A DNA stretch of 12,837 nucleotides from Lentzea aerocolonigenes (GCF_000955955.1 NZ_JYJG01000505.1:1-12837); one strand, 5' to 3'; positions 1-7,570 are shown, counted from the stretch's first letter. Program-made: numbers and translations. The notes: generated by a model not told the origin, from the sequence alone.

Positions 1-24
1 AGCAGACCCCTTGGAATCAGCCGT

Positions 25-771
25 CTAGTGGCAGTGGCCGGCCCGGCCGAGCGTCTCCTCAGGCGTCACGCCGGGCCGGGTCCACTGCGGAGCCGGCCTG
101 CTCGTCGGCCCCCAGGACGGGTTGCCCGAAGCGTCAGTCCGCCAGAACCAGCACGCGTCACGGCCCTCGGGCCAGCCGTCGGGGACGACCTCCCACTTCT
201 CGCCGCGCCCGTACGGCGTCATGTCGAGCAGCGCCAACGACCCGTTGACCGCCTCAGTCCCGCGCCCGGTGGTCCGGTACGTGAGGAACACGCGGTCCCC
301 GTCCCGCAGGAAGCAAGCGAAGTACCCCATGTCGCCGCCGATCGGTGCGGGCACGTCCCGCACCGAGTACCAGGGCTGCTGGTAGCCCATGAACGCGATG
401 AACGGCTCCACCTCCTCCCACGCGCCCACGGTCAACACAGCGAACGACACTCCGCGCGCGTGCAGGTAGGAAGCGTCCGGGAAGTGCCACGGAATGTGCG
501 TGCAGCCCTCGCACTGACCCTGGTGCGGCGCCCCGTCCCACCACATGTGCTGGTAGACCACGAGCTCGTCGCGTCCCTCGAACAACGATGCGAACGGCAC
601 CGGTCCGGAGGCACCGACGACCAGGGCCGAACCGTCGACCTCGACCATCGGCAACCGCCTGCGAGCTGCGGCGATGGCATCTCCCTCACGCGTGTGCGCC
701 TTCTCGCGCACCAGCAGTTCGTCCCGTGCGGCTTCCCAAGCCGAGAACTCGACGACGGGTGGGCGTGTCAT
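25..771 (-). CDS. DUF899 family thioredoxin-like protein
   Basis: The predicted protein has 248 residues and resembles the DUF899 family, predicted to have a thioredoxin-like fold but with no settled reaction. The opening (VEFSAWEAARDELLVREKAHTR) and the block around QCEGCTHIPWHF (residues 86-97) are typical. Cys87 and Cys90 form a CxxC pair at the place expected for a redox-active motif, followed by the family's FPDASYLHARGVSFAVLT stretch. There is no signal peptide or membrane segment, so it is probably cytoplasmic. An in-frame start nine codons further upstream exists, but the ATG at 771 is preferred because GGAGG lies 5 nt before it and the conserved family start follows directly. It lies 66 nt downstream of the histidine kinase on the same strand, so read-through is possible. 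A dyad in the gap (785-811) suggests it may have its own control. The family call is firm; a redox role is inferred. Confidence 0.9.
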   Translation of the reverse strand: MTRPPVVEFSAWEAARDELLVREKAHTREGDAIAAARRRLPMVEVDGSALVVGASGPVPFASLFEGRDELVVYQHMWWDGAPHQGQCEGCTHIPWHFPDASYLHARGVSFAVLTVGAWEEVEPFIAFMGYQQPWYSVRDVPAPIGGDMGYFACFLRDGDRVFLTYRTTGRGTEAVNGSLALLDMTPYGRGEKWEVVPDGWPEGRDACWFWRTDASGNPSWGPTSRPAPQWTRPGVTPEETLGRAGHCH

Positions 772-776
772 GACGT

Positions 777-781
777 CCTCC
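777..781 (-). promoter_or_regulatory. Ribosome binding site of the DUF899 gene
   Basis: GGAGG on the minus strand lies 5 nt before the ATG at 771. It decides between this start and the longer in-frame alternative at 798, which lies upstream of the site. Confidence 0.7.
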
Positions 782-784
782 AAG

Positions 785-811
785 CATGTCTGCACCACTT
801 ACACAGACATG
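785..811. repeat. Inverted repeat upstream of the DUF899 gene, possible operator
   Basis: CATGTCTG (785-792) and CAGACATG (804-811) are perfect 8-bp inverted arms separated by 11 bp. The dyad sits immediately upstream of the ribosome binding site of the DUF899 gene, and its centre reads TGTAAG on the minus strand, a plausible -10 element. Its arms are only half G/C and no T-run follows, so it makes a poor terminator for the histidine kinase that ends at 838. A repressor operator of TetR type is the better reading, but no cognate regulator is encoded beside it. Confidence 0.4.
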
Positions 812-837
812 TCGTAGCAGGGAACGCCTTCTCGACA

Positions 838-2046
838 TCACGGACGCCACAATCTCCACGCCCGCGGGCTGGCCGGCGAGTGGTGGCTGTTCGCCTCCCC
901 GAACCGCAGCCGCACCCGAGCCCCGCCGAGCCGTCCTCGTTCCAGGTGGATCGTGCCGCCGGTGGCCTCCGCGGCGGCACGGGCGATGTCCAGCCCGAGC
1001 CCGGTCGACCCGCCGCCGCTGCTCCCGCGGTGCAGAGCGGACGACGGGTCAGCCACTCCGGAACCGCCGTCCTCGACCACCAGGGTCACCCAGCCGGCGT
1101 GCCGCACCACCGACACCCCGACCGGAGCAGCGGGAGGAGTGTGCCGGAAGACGTTCTCCAGCAACGCGTCCACCACCGCCCCGAGTGCGTCCGGAGCGAG
1201 CGGAACCCAGGCCGGCTCGCCGACGTCGACCTCGAGCATCCGGCCCTGGTTGGAAGCGTGCGCGGACCAGAACGCCATCCGCGTCTCCACCACCGATGCC
1301 ACGTCGCACGTGCTGGCCGCCGAGCCCTCGGAAGGCTGCAACTCCTGGATGATCCGGTCCACGTCGTGCCCCAAAGTGCTGACAGCGCTGCGAATCCGGT
1401 CGGCGACAGGCCCCGGACCCACCGCGTCGGCGTCCAGCCGCAAGGCAGCCAAGGGAGTCCGCAACCGGTGCGACACGTCCGCGATCATCTCGCGTTCCTT
1501 CGCCAGCAAGGAGGACGTCTGCTCGGCAGCCTCGTTGATGGAAGCAGCCAGCGCCTCCAGCTCGGCAGGCCCTCGCAACCGCACCCGCCGCCCAGCCGAG
1601 GACGCCAGCACCCGCAACGCACGAAGCACCGGCGTGAAAGGCCGATGCCCCAGCCACACCGCGGCACCCAGTGCCACCACGGAAACACCGAGCACCGACA
1701 ACACCGCGCCGACCGGGAACGGAACCGCGCCGGGCACGACCGAAACCACCGCCCCGTCAACGGAAACGACCGGCGCGCCACCACCGGCCCCGAGCCGTGT
1801 CCCGTCCGCCAGCACCACGGACAACCGCCCTTGAGCACCGGCAGAGGTGCGCGCGATCGTCCCCCGGACGTCGTCGGCGTCAGAGGACACCGCGAGCACA
1901 GCGGCAACGACCGCCGCATCGCGCTGGTCAGCCGCGGCAGCAACCGCCCCGGCCTGCGTGAACAACAGGAACCCGGCAACCGCAAGGGAAACCACGGTCA
2001 CCAGCCCGGCGGCGATCAGCAGCGCACGGGTGATGACCGATCTCAT
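838..2046 (-). CDS. Sensor histidine kinase of a two-component system
   Basis: The 402-residue membrane kinase is expected to autophosphorylate on His and pass phosphate to the adjacent response regulator. Hydrophobic segments at about 8-30 and 112-134 flank an extracytoplasmic sensor region of about 80 residues with no recognisable ligand-binding fold. A HAMP-like linker follows (about 135-185). The H-box has the form VSHRLRTP with phospho-acceptor His193. The ATPase domain shows the N-box around Glu297-Asn298 and His302, the G1 box DGGSG (326-330), and a glycine-rich G2 box ending TGLGLDIA near 348-355. All catalytic boxes look intact. The start ATG overlaps the regulator's TGA by four bases (ATGA), implying translational coupling. 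The stimulus is unknown; the divergent sugar importer makes an envelope or nutrient signal possible, which is inference. Confidence 0.93.
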   Translation of the reverse strand: MRSVITRALLIAAGLVTVVSLAVAGFLLFTQAGAVAAAADQRDAAVVAAVLAVSSDADDVRGTIARTSAGAQGRLSVVLADGTRLGAGGGAPVVSVDGAVVSVVPGAVPFPVGAVLSVLGVSVVALGAAVWLGHRPFTPVLRALRVLASSAGRRVRLRGPAELEALAASINEAAEQTSSLLAKEREMIADVSHRLRTPLAALRLDADAVGPGPVADRIRSAVSTLGHDVDRIIQELQPSEGSAASTCDVASVVETRMAFWSAHASNQGRMLEVDVGEPAWVPLAPDALGAVVDALLENVFRHTPPAAPVGVSVVRHAGWVTLVVEDGGSGVADPSSALHRGSSGGGSTGLGLDIARAAAEATGGTIHLERGRLGGARVRLRFGEANSHHSPASPRAWRLWRP

Positions 2047-2729
2047 TCCGGCGCCGCCAGCTTGAACCCCACACCCCGGACCGTGTGCAGATAACGGGGA
2101 TGCGCCGCGGTCTCGCCGAGCTTGCGCCGCAACCAGGACGCGTGCACGTCGATCGTCTTGTCGTCACCGACGTACGGATGCCCCCACACGGCCTGGATCA
2201 GCTCACGGCGCGAGATCACCCGCCCCGGCCGTTGCGCGAGATAGGCCAGCAGGTCGAACTCCCGTCTGCTCAACGCGAGCGCGCAGTCACCGAGCGTGGC
2301 CACGCGCTGGGCGAGGTCGACGGAGAGCTCGCCCAGCACCACGACCTCGGAGGCCGCGGCGGCAGAACCACCCGTTCGCCGCAGCAGCGCGTTGATCCGC
2401 GCGGCCAGGTGCTCGGACGAGAACGGCTTCACGATGTAGTCGTCCGCGCCGGCGTTCAAGGTGCTCACGACCGAGTTCTCGGCCCCGCGCGCGGTGGCCA
2501 CGATGACCGGCACGTTCGACACCCCGCGCAGCATCCGCAGGGCCGCCACCCCGTCCAGATCCGGCAGCCCCAGGTCCAATATCACCAGGTCCAGCTCGGA
2601 TGTCCCCGCCTCGCGCAGTGCCGCGACGGCGGTGCCGACGGCCTGCACGACGTGCCCGAGGTCGGTCAGCGCGTGCACGAGCGCCGCCTGGACCACCGGG
2701 TCGTCCTCGACCACCAGCACCTTCGACAT
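2043..2729 (-). CDS. OmpR/PhoB-type response regulator
   Basis: The 228-residue protein has a receiver domain (about 2-115) and a C-terminal winged-helix DNA-binding domain (about 128-224). The receiver has the acidic pocket around Glu8-Asp9-Asp10, phospho-acceptor Asp52 in the context VILDLGLPDLDG, switch Thr79 and Lys101-Pro102. The effector domain ends in the usual HTVRGVGFKL turn. It should be phosphorylated by the kinase encoded directly downstream, whose start overlaps its stop. The ATG at 2729 is chosen because MSKVLVVEDDP is the normal start of a receiver; a longer in-frame reading to 2843 would run through the control region. No clear Shine-Dalgarno precedes it, so the message may be poorly initiated or have another 5' end. 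A tandem repeat 70 bp upstream (2799-2816) fits self-binding by this family. Confidence 0.93.
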   Translation of the reverse strand: MSKVLVVEDDPVVQAALVHALTDLGHVVQAVGTAVAALREAGTSELDLVILDLGLPDLDGVAALRMLRGVSNVPVIVATARGAENSVVSTLNAGADDYIVKPFSSEHLAARINALLRRTGGSAAAASEVVVLGELSVDLAQRVATLGDCALALSRREFDLLAYLAQRPGRVISRRELIQAVWGHPYVGDDKTIDVHASWLRRKLGETAAHPRYLHTVRGVGFKLAAPE

Positions 2730-2777
2730 ACACGCAGCGTAAGCAGCGAACCCGCCGATTGGGAGAGGTGTTGCGAG

Positions 2778-2783
2778 CTTATC
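2778..2783 (-). promoter_or_regulatory. Possible -10 element of the two-component operon
   Basis: GATAAG on the minus strand lies about 50 bp before the regulator's start codon. With a 17-bp spacer, the -35 position would fall at 2801-2806, inside the direct repeat at 2799-2816. That is the geometry seen at promoters activated by OmpR-family regulators. The hexamer alone is weak evidence. Confidence 0.3.
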
Positions 2784-2798
2784 GAGATCGTGTTTCGG

Positions 2799-2816
2799 CC
2801 TTAAATCTTCCTTAGG
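2799..2816. promoter_or_regulatory. OmpR-family-type tandem direct repeat in the shared intergenic region
   Basis: CCTTAAA (2799-2805) and CCTTAGG (2810-2816) are half-sites starting exactly 11 bp apart, so CTTAAA-N5-CTTAGG. Response regulators of the OmpR/PhoB class bind as head-to-tail dimers to half-sites spaced 10-11 bp; the enterobacterial PmrA box (CTTAA-type hexamers with a 5-bp gap) looks very similar. The repeat is an A/T-rich island in G/C-rich DNA. It lies 70 bp upstream of the response regulator and 47 bp upstream of the importer ATPase start, so it could serve both promoters. Binding by the neighbouring regulator is inferred. Confidence 0.5.
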
Positions 2817-2851
2817 GATGGCGGCCCTACGGTCTGCAGTCACACCGAACC

Positions 2852-2857
2852 AGGGAG
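2852..2857 (+). promoter_or_regulatory. Ribosome binding site of the importer ATPase gene
   Basis: AGGGAG sits 5 nt before the GTG at 2863. It supports this GTG as the true start rather than the in-frame ATG at 2818, which lies beside the direct repeat and would add 15 residues not expected before the ABC domain. Confidence 0.65.
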
Positions 2858-2862
2858 TTCAC

Positions 2863-4059
2863 GTGGCAGAAGTCGTTCTGACGGGTCTGGGCAAGGCGTA
2901 CGGCGACGGCACCCGTGCGGTCACCGACCTGAACCTGGAGATCCGCGACGGGGAGTTCCTGGTGCTCGTCGGCCCGTCGGGCTGCGGCAAGACGACGGCG
3001 CTGCGGATGATCGCCGGGCTCGAGCAGATCACCGAGGGCTCCATCCGCATCGGCGAGCAGGTCGTCAACGACGTGCCGTCCCGTGACCGTGACGTGGCGA
3101 TGGTGTTCCAGTCGTACGCGCTCTACCCGCACCTGAACGTGTACGACAACATCGCGTTCGGCCTCACGCTGCGCAAGCTCAACAAGAAGGAGATCGACCA
3201 CCGGGTCCGCGAGGTCGCCGACGTGCTCGAGCTGACCGAGCACCTCGACCGCAAGCCCCGCAACCTCTCCGGCGGGCAACGGCAGCGCGTCGCGATGGGC
3301 CGGGCGATCGTGCGGGCTCCCCAGGCGTTCCTGATGGACGAGCCGCTGTCCAATTTGGACGCCAAGCTGCGCGTGCAGATGCGCGCGCAGATCGCCCGGA
3401 TCCAGCGCGAGATCGGCGTGACGACCGTTTATGTCACGCACGACCAGACCGAGGCGATGACCCTCGGCGACCGGGTCGCGGTGATGAGGCGCGGTGTGCT
3501 GCAACAGGTCGGGCCGCCGCAGGAGCTGTACGACCGCCCGGTGAACCTGTTCGTCGCCGGGTTCATCGGCTCGCCGGGCATGAACCTCGTGTCCGCGAAG
3601 CTCGACCGCGACCCGGAGGGCCGTTTCTGGGTCTCGCTCAACTCGGACGCCCTGCTGCTGCCCGAGTCCGTGCTGCGGCAAAGGCCCGCGCTGGAGCAGT
3701 ACGTCGGCCGTGACGTCGTCGTAGGCATCCGGCCGGAGGACATGGAGGACACGGCGCTGGCCGACGCTCGCGAAGGCCAGATCCTGCACTCCGTCGCCGA
3801 CCTGGTCGAGGCGATGGGCTCGGACGTCCTCGTGCACTTCCCGGTCGACGTCCCGCCCGTCGTCACCGACGACACCCGTGAGCTCGCACAAGACGCCGGA
3901 ACCGACGACCTGCCGAAGACCGGCGGCAAGGGAACCGTCCTGGTTGGACGGTTCAGCCCGCGCACCCGCATCTACGAAGGACAACCCGTCGCCGCCTGGG
4001 TGGACACCTCCCGGCTGCACTTCTTCGACCCGGCCACCGGGTCCTCGATCTGGAAGTAG
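2863..4059 (+). CDS. CUT1-family sugar ABC importer ATPase (MalK/MsmK/UgpC type)
   Basis: The 398-residue cytoplasmic subunit should power uptake by the permeases encoded downstream. The nucleotide-binding domain shows Walker A GPSGCGKTT (37-45), Q-loop Gln83, signature LSGGQ (135-139), Walker B ending in MDEP (158-161), the SNLDAK D-loop and switch His193. A C-terminal TOBE-like regulatory domain (about 240-398) contains the family's GIRPED block (288-293). Length is normal for MalK-like proteins, which automated annotation often names UgpC whatever the substrate. It is the first gene of the importer operon, 7 nt ahead of the solute-binding protein. Many actinomycete CUT1 systems rely instead on a shared ATPase encoded elsewhere (MsiK), so a dedicated linked copy is worth noting. 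Function class is certain; substrate is not set by this subunit. Confidence 0.95.
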   Translation: MAEVVLTGLGKAYGDGTRAVTDLNLEIRDGEFLVLVGPSGCGKTTALRMIAGLEQITEGSIRIGEQVVNDVPSRDRDVAMVFQSYALYPHLNVYDNIAFGLTLRKLNKKEIDHRVREVADVLELTEHLDRKPRNLSGGQRQRVAMGRAIVRAPQAFLMDEPLSNLDAKLRVQMRAQIARIQREIGVTTVYVTHDQTEAMTLGDRVAVMRRGVLQQVGPPQELYDRPVNLFVAGFIGSPGMNLVSAKLDRDPEGRFWVSLNSDALLLPESVLRQRPALEQYVGRDVVVGIRPEDMEDTALADAREGQILHSVADLVEAMGSDVLVHFPVDVPPVVTDDTRELAQDAGTDDLPKTGGKGTVLVGRFSPRTRIYEGQPVAAWVDTSRLHFFDPATGSSIWK

Positions 4060-4066
4060 GGCTTCA

Positions 4067-5356
4067 ATGAGGAAGCAGTTCGCCGCACTGCTCGTGTTCA
4101 CCGCAGTCGCAGGAGTCGCCGCGTGTTCGGGAGGTGCGGCCGGTACGAGCTCGGAGGACCTCAAGGGCCAGACCGTCGAGATCGTCGGCCCGTGGACCGG
4201 TGACGAGCAGAAGAGCTTCGAGAAGGTGCTGGAGGCGTTCAAGTCCAAGACCGGCGCCGACGTCAAGTACACACCGGCCGGCGACGAGCTGCCGACCGTG
4301 CTGCAGACGAGAGTCTCGGGCGGCACACCGCCGAACGTCGCGCTGATCGCCCAGCCCGGTCTCGTCGCCCAGTTCGCCAAGGCCAACGCGTTGAAGCCGG
4401 TCGGCACGGACGTCGAGAAGGCCGTGACCGAGCACAACGCGGCCGTGTGGAAGCAGTTCGCGAGCGTCGAGGGCAAGCTCTACGGCTTCACCTTCAAGAC
4501 CGCCAACAAGTCCGCGTTCTGGTACAGCGAGAAGGCGTTCCAGCAGGTCGGCGCGACGCCGCCGGCCACGTGGGACGACCTCGTGAAGACCAGCAAGGCG
4601 ATCGCCGAGACCGGCCTCGCCGCGGTGTCGGTCGGCGGCGCGGACGGCTGGACGCTCACCGACTGGTTCGAGAACGTCTACCTGCGCACGGCTGGGCCGG
4701 ACAACTACGACAAGCTCGCCAAGCACGAGATTCCCTGGACCGATCCCTCCGTGAAGAAGGCGTTGGAGGAACTGGCGAAGCTCTGGGGCGACCCGACGCT
4801 CGTCGCCGGTGGCGCGCTGCAGACCGAGTTCCCCAAGTCCGTGATCAACGTCTTCGGCGACCAGCCGTCGGCCGCGATGGTCTTCGAGGCGGACTTCGTG
4901 GCGAGCGTGATCTCCACGAACACCAAGGCGAAGGTCGGTCAGGACGCCAAGTTCTTCCCGTTCCCGTCGGTGGCGGGCAGCAAGGACGCGGTGGTCGCCG
5001 GTGGTGACATGGCCGTGCAGTTCAAGGACGACAAGGCGACGACCGAGCTGATGAAGTTCCTGGCCTCGCCGGAGTCGGGGAAGATCTGGGCGGAGCTCGG
5101 CGGGTTCCTCTCGCCCAACAAGGACATCCCGGAATCGTCCTACCCCGACGACGTCACGCAGGACCTGGCGAAGCGGATCGTCGACGCGGGTGACAACGTG
5201 CGGTTCGACATGTCCGACCTGGCGCCGGCCGCGTTCGGTGGCACGAAGGGCGCGGGGGAGTGGAAGGACCTGCAGGACTTCCTGGCCGACCCCAAGAACG
5301 TCGACGGCATCATGGCGCGCCTGGAAGCCAACGCGGCCAAGGCTTACGGCAAATGA
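4067..5356 (+). CDS. Sugar ABC transporter substrate-binding lipoprotein (alpha-glucoside AglE-like)
   Basis: The 429-residue secreted lipoprotein captures the sugar outside the membrane and delivers it to the two permeases. The N-terminus is a short positively charged start, a hydrophobic stretch and a lipobox VAAC with Cys20 as the expected lipidated residue. The mature part has the family 1 solute-binding layout: EIVGPWTGDEQKSFEKVLEAF (about 38-58), VSGGTPPNVALIAQPGLV (83-100), and FWYSEKAFQQVGATPPATWDDL (151-172). The GPWTG and AQPGLV blocks resemble AglE-type alpha-glucoside binding proteins; that assignment is from memory of the family. The ATG at 4067 is chosen because it opens the signal peptide, with an AGGG overlapping the ATPase stop. 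It overlaps the next gene by ATGA. The ABC role is firm and alpha-glucoside specificity is tentative. Confidence 0.9.
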   Translation: MRKQFAALLVFTAVAGVAACSGGAAGTSSEDLKGQTVEIVGPWTGDEQKSFEKVLEAFKSKTGADVKYTPAGDELPTVLQTRVSGGTPPNVALIAQPGLVAQFAKANALKPVGTDVEKAVTEHNAAVWKQFASVEGKLYGFTFKTANKSAFWYSEKAFQQVGATPPATWDDLVKTSKAIAETGLAAVSVGGADGWTLTDWFENVYLRTAGPDNYDKLAKHEIPWTDPSVKKALEELAKLWGDPTLVAGGALQTEFPKSVINVFGDQPSAAMVFEADFVASVISTNTKAKVGQDAKFFPFPSVAGSKDAVVAGGDMAVQFKDDKATTELMKFLASPESGKIWAELGGFLSPNKDIPESSYPDDVTQDLAKRIVDAGDNVRFDMSDLAPAAFGGTKGAGEWKDLQDFLADPKNVDGIMARLEANAAKAYGK

Positions 5357-6663
5357 TGCCCAGAAAAATCAGGCTCAGCACGAACGTGGACGCCGCGCCG
5401 GGGCGCTCGCCCCGGCAGGCGATCCCGTTCCTGCTCCCGGCGCTGATCGTTCTCGCGGCGCTCGTGCTGTACCCGCTGGTGTTCTCGCTGATCCGCAGCT
5501 TCTTCGACGCTTCCGGGGACGAGTTCGTCGGCCTGCGCAACTACGTCGACACGTTCACCGACCCGCGGACGTTGATCGCCTTCCGCAACAACGTGATCTG
5601 GGTGGTGGTCGCTCCGGCGGCCGTCACCGGCATCGGTCTCGTGCTCGCCGTGCTCACCGAACGGATCCGCTGGGCGACCGCGTTCCGGCTGGTGCTGTTC
5701 ATGCCGATGGCGATCTCGTTGTTCGCGTCGGGCATCATCTTCCGGCTCGTCTACGAGGAGGCGCCGAACCAGGGTGTGGTGAACGCGGTCCTGGTCGGCG
5801 TGCACGACGTGTTCAGCCCGTCGTCGCAGTTCCCCGGCGCCCGGCCGCGAACCGGTTACACCGCAACGGATGCGGGTTTTGCGGGAACCGCTCCGGTGCA
5901 GGCCGGCGACACGGTCATGGTGCCGCTGATCGGTTTCAACCCGCAGCAGGTGCCCGCGCAGGCACTTCCGGCGTCCGCGCCCACCGCGGGTGCCGGCGAG
6001 CTGCGTGGCGTGGTGTGGCTCGACGTGTCGGTCAACGGCAACTCGGGCAAGATCGACCCGATCGAGCGCGGACTGCCCGGCGTGGCGGTGGAAGCGGTGC
6101 GGGACGGGCAGGTCGTGGCGCGCACGACCACCGGTGACGACGGCAGGTTCACGTTCCCCGACCTGGCGCGGGGTGAGGTCGTGGTCCGCCTGCCGTCGTC
6201 GAACTTCTCGCTGCCGTTCCGCGGTCTGACGTGGCTGGGCTCGTCGCTCATCACGCCGGTGATCATCTCGTCCTGGATCTGGATCATGACCGGGTTCGCG
6301 ATCACGTTCATCGCGGCAGGCCTGTCCGCGATTCCGCGCGATGCCCTGGAAGCGGCACGGGTCGACGGCGCGACGGAATGGCAGGTGTTCCGGCGTGTCA
6401 CGATCCCGTTGCTCTCACCGGTGCTGCTGGTCGTGTTCGTGACCCTGGTGATCAACGTGCTGAAGATCTTCGAGCTGGTCTTCGTCATCGCGCCCGGCTC
6501 GGTGCAGGAGCAGGCGAACGTGCTGGCCCTGCAGATGTGGCAGGTGTCCTTCGGCGCCGGTGGCGACCAGGGCGCGGGCAGTGCGCTGGCCGTGATCCTG
6601 TTCGTGCTGGTGGCCCCGGCGATGTTGTTCAACATCCGCCGATTCCGACGGGAGCGGTCGTGA
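5353..6663 (+). CDS. CUT1 sugar ABC permease 1 (AglF/MalF-like) with an extracytoplasmic beta-sandwich insert
   Basis: The 436-residue inner membrane subunit is much longer than a six-helix CUT1 permease (about 290-320). Helices are seen near 24-50, 81-103, 111-134, 297-325, 352-380 and 408-427. The cytoplasmic EAA loop is EAARVDGATEWQVFRRVTIP (333-352), which docks on the ATPase. The extra length lies between helices 3 and 4, about 152-292: a Pro/Ala-rich linker, then a segment at about 215-281 that reads like an SdrD-B/Cna-B domain (RGVVWLD, GLPGVAVEAVRDG, TTTGDDGRFTFPDL). The start overlaps the upstream stop (ATGATGA), and ATG at 5356 is a near-equivalent choice. The upstream Shine-Dalgarno is weak, fitting coupled translation. 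The next gene overlaps by GTGA. Permease identity is certain; AglF-like specificity is moderate. Confidence 0.93.
   Translation: MMPRKIRLSTNVDAAPGRSPRQAIPFLLPALIVLAALVLYPLVFSLIRSFFDASGDEFVGLRNYVDTFTDPRTLIAFRNNVIWVVVAPAAVTGIGLVLAVLTERIRWATAFRLVLFMPMAISLFASGIIFRLVYEEAPNQGVVNAVLVGVHDVFSPSSQFPGARPRTGYTATDAGFAGTAPVQAGDTVMVPLIGFNPQQVPAQALPASAPTAGAGELRGVVWLDVSVNGNSGKIDPIERGLPGVAVEAVRDGQVVARTTTGDDGRFTFPDLARGEVVVRLPSSNFSLPFRGLTWLGSSLITPVIISSWIWIMTGFAITFIAAGLSAIPRDALEAARVDGATEWQVFRRVTIPLLSPVLLVVFVTLVINVLKIFELVFVIAPGSVQEQANVLALQMWQVSFGAGGDQGAGSALAVILFVLVAPAMLFNIRRFRRERS
5995..6195 (+). other. SdrD-B / Cna-B-like domain coding segment inside permease 1
   Basis: This covers about residues 215-281 of the first permease. 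It shows the order usual for SdrD-B repeats: a G-x-VWLD strand, a loop rich in Asn, Gly and Asp ending in E-x-GLPGV, a V-x-V-EAVRDG strand, a T-T-T-G-DDGRF-x-F turn, and a final strand after a Gly. Asn228, Asn230, Asp235 and Glu238 could form the calcium loop known from SdrD domains, although the spacing is not canonical. It lies on the outer face of the membrane by topology. Confidence 0.65.
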
Positions 6664-7565
6664 CCCTGGTGGCAGAAGAGGTCCGCATCGAGGTGCCCGT
6701 GTCGGGTGCGCCCAAACGCGGGGTGCTGTCCCGGCTGGCGTCCCGTCTGGGCAACGGTTTCGTGCAGCTCGTGCTCGCTCTGGTGGCGCTGTTCTGGCTG
6801 GTTCCGGTGTTTGGCCTGCTGATCGCGTCGTTGCGCGACGAGTCGGCCAACACCTCCAGCGGCTGGTGGACGATCTTCACCAAGCCGTCCGAGCTCACCC
6901 TGGACAACTACGCGGACCTCGTGGCGAACCAGGCGGTGTGGCAGTCGTTCCTCAACACCTTCTACATCGCCGTGCCCGCAACGGTTCTGGTCGTGGTGAT
7001 GGCGGCGCTGGCGTCGTACGCGTTGGCGTGGATCGACTTCCCCGGCCGGGACGCGCTGACCGTGGTCGTCGTCGGGTTGCTCGTGATGCCGGTCCAGGTC
7101 GCGTTGATCCCGGTGGCCAAGCTGTTCGGTGCGCTGGGCCTGTTCGGCACCATCACCGGTGTCGTGCTGTTCCACGTCGCGTTCGGGCTGCCGTTCGCCA
7201 TCTTCCTGCTGCGCAACTTCTTCACCGGCATCCCGCGCGACCTGATCGAGGCCGCGCGGATGGACGGCGCCACCGAGTGGGTGATCTTCAAACGCGTCGT
7301 GCTCCCGGTCGCCAAGCCCGCGATCGCGTCGCTGACGATCTTCCAGTTCCTCTGGGTATGGAACGACCTGCTGGTGGCCCTGGTCTTCGCGGACCAGGAC
7401 TCGGCGCCGATCACCGTAGCGCTGAGGGCTCAGCTGCGGCAGTTCGGCACCAACATCGACATGCTCGCGACCGGCGCGTTCCTGTCGATGATCGTGCCGC
7501 TGGCGGTGTTCCTGGTGTTCCAGAAGTACTTCGTGCAGGGAGTGCTGGCCGGGTCGACGAAGTGA
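6660..7565 (+). CDS. CUT1 sugar ABC permease 2 (AglG/MalG-like)
   Basis: The 301-residue second membrane subunit has a normal length. Helices are predicted near 34-57, 100-123, 131-152, 162-185, 217-240 and 269-288. The EAA loop reads EAARMDGATEWVIFKRVVLP (197-216), matching that of permease 1, so the two should form a heterodimer over an ATPase dimer. The MPVQVALIP block and the TGAF segment are characteristic of the MalG side. The GTG at 6660 overlaps the upstream TGA and has GGGAG five bases before it; a GTG at 6669 would also be in frame but is less well placed. It is the last gene of the operon, with a hairpin starting 6 nt after the stop. Confidence 0.94.
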   Translation: MTLVAEEVRIEVPVSGAPKRGVLSRLASRLGNGFVQLVLALVALFWLVPVFGLLIASLRDESANTSSGWWTIFTKPSELTLDNYADLVANQAVWQSFLNTFYIAVPATVLVVVMAALASYALAWIDFPGRDALTVVVVGLLVMPVQVALIPVAKLFGALGLFGTITGVVLFHVAFGLPFAIFLLRNFFTGIPRDLIEAARMDGATEWVIFKRVVLPVAKPAIASLTIFQFLWVWNDLLVALVFADQDSAPITVALRAQLRQFGTNIDMLATGAFLSMIVPLAVFLVFQKYFVQGVLAGSTK

Positions 7566-7570
7566 GTGTG

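Noticed and set aside
28..2094. Long plus-strand open frame opposite the DUF899 and histidine kinase genes
   Set aside because: Its translation is Arg/Pro/His-rich with no domain. The minus strand there encodes two proteins with intact motifs. It is the usual antisense shadow in G/C-rich DNA.
2827..4476. Long minus-strand open frame opposite the ATPase and binding protein
   Set aside because: It is an antisense shadow without motifs; the plus-strand genes have full ABC signatures.
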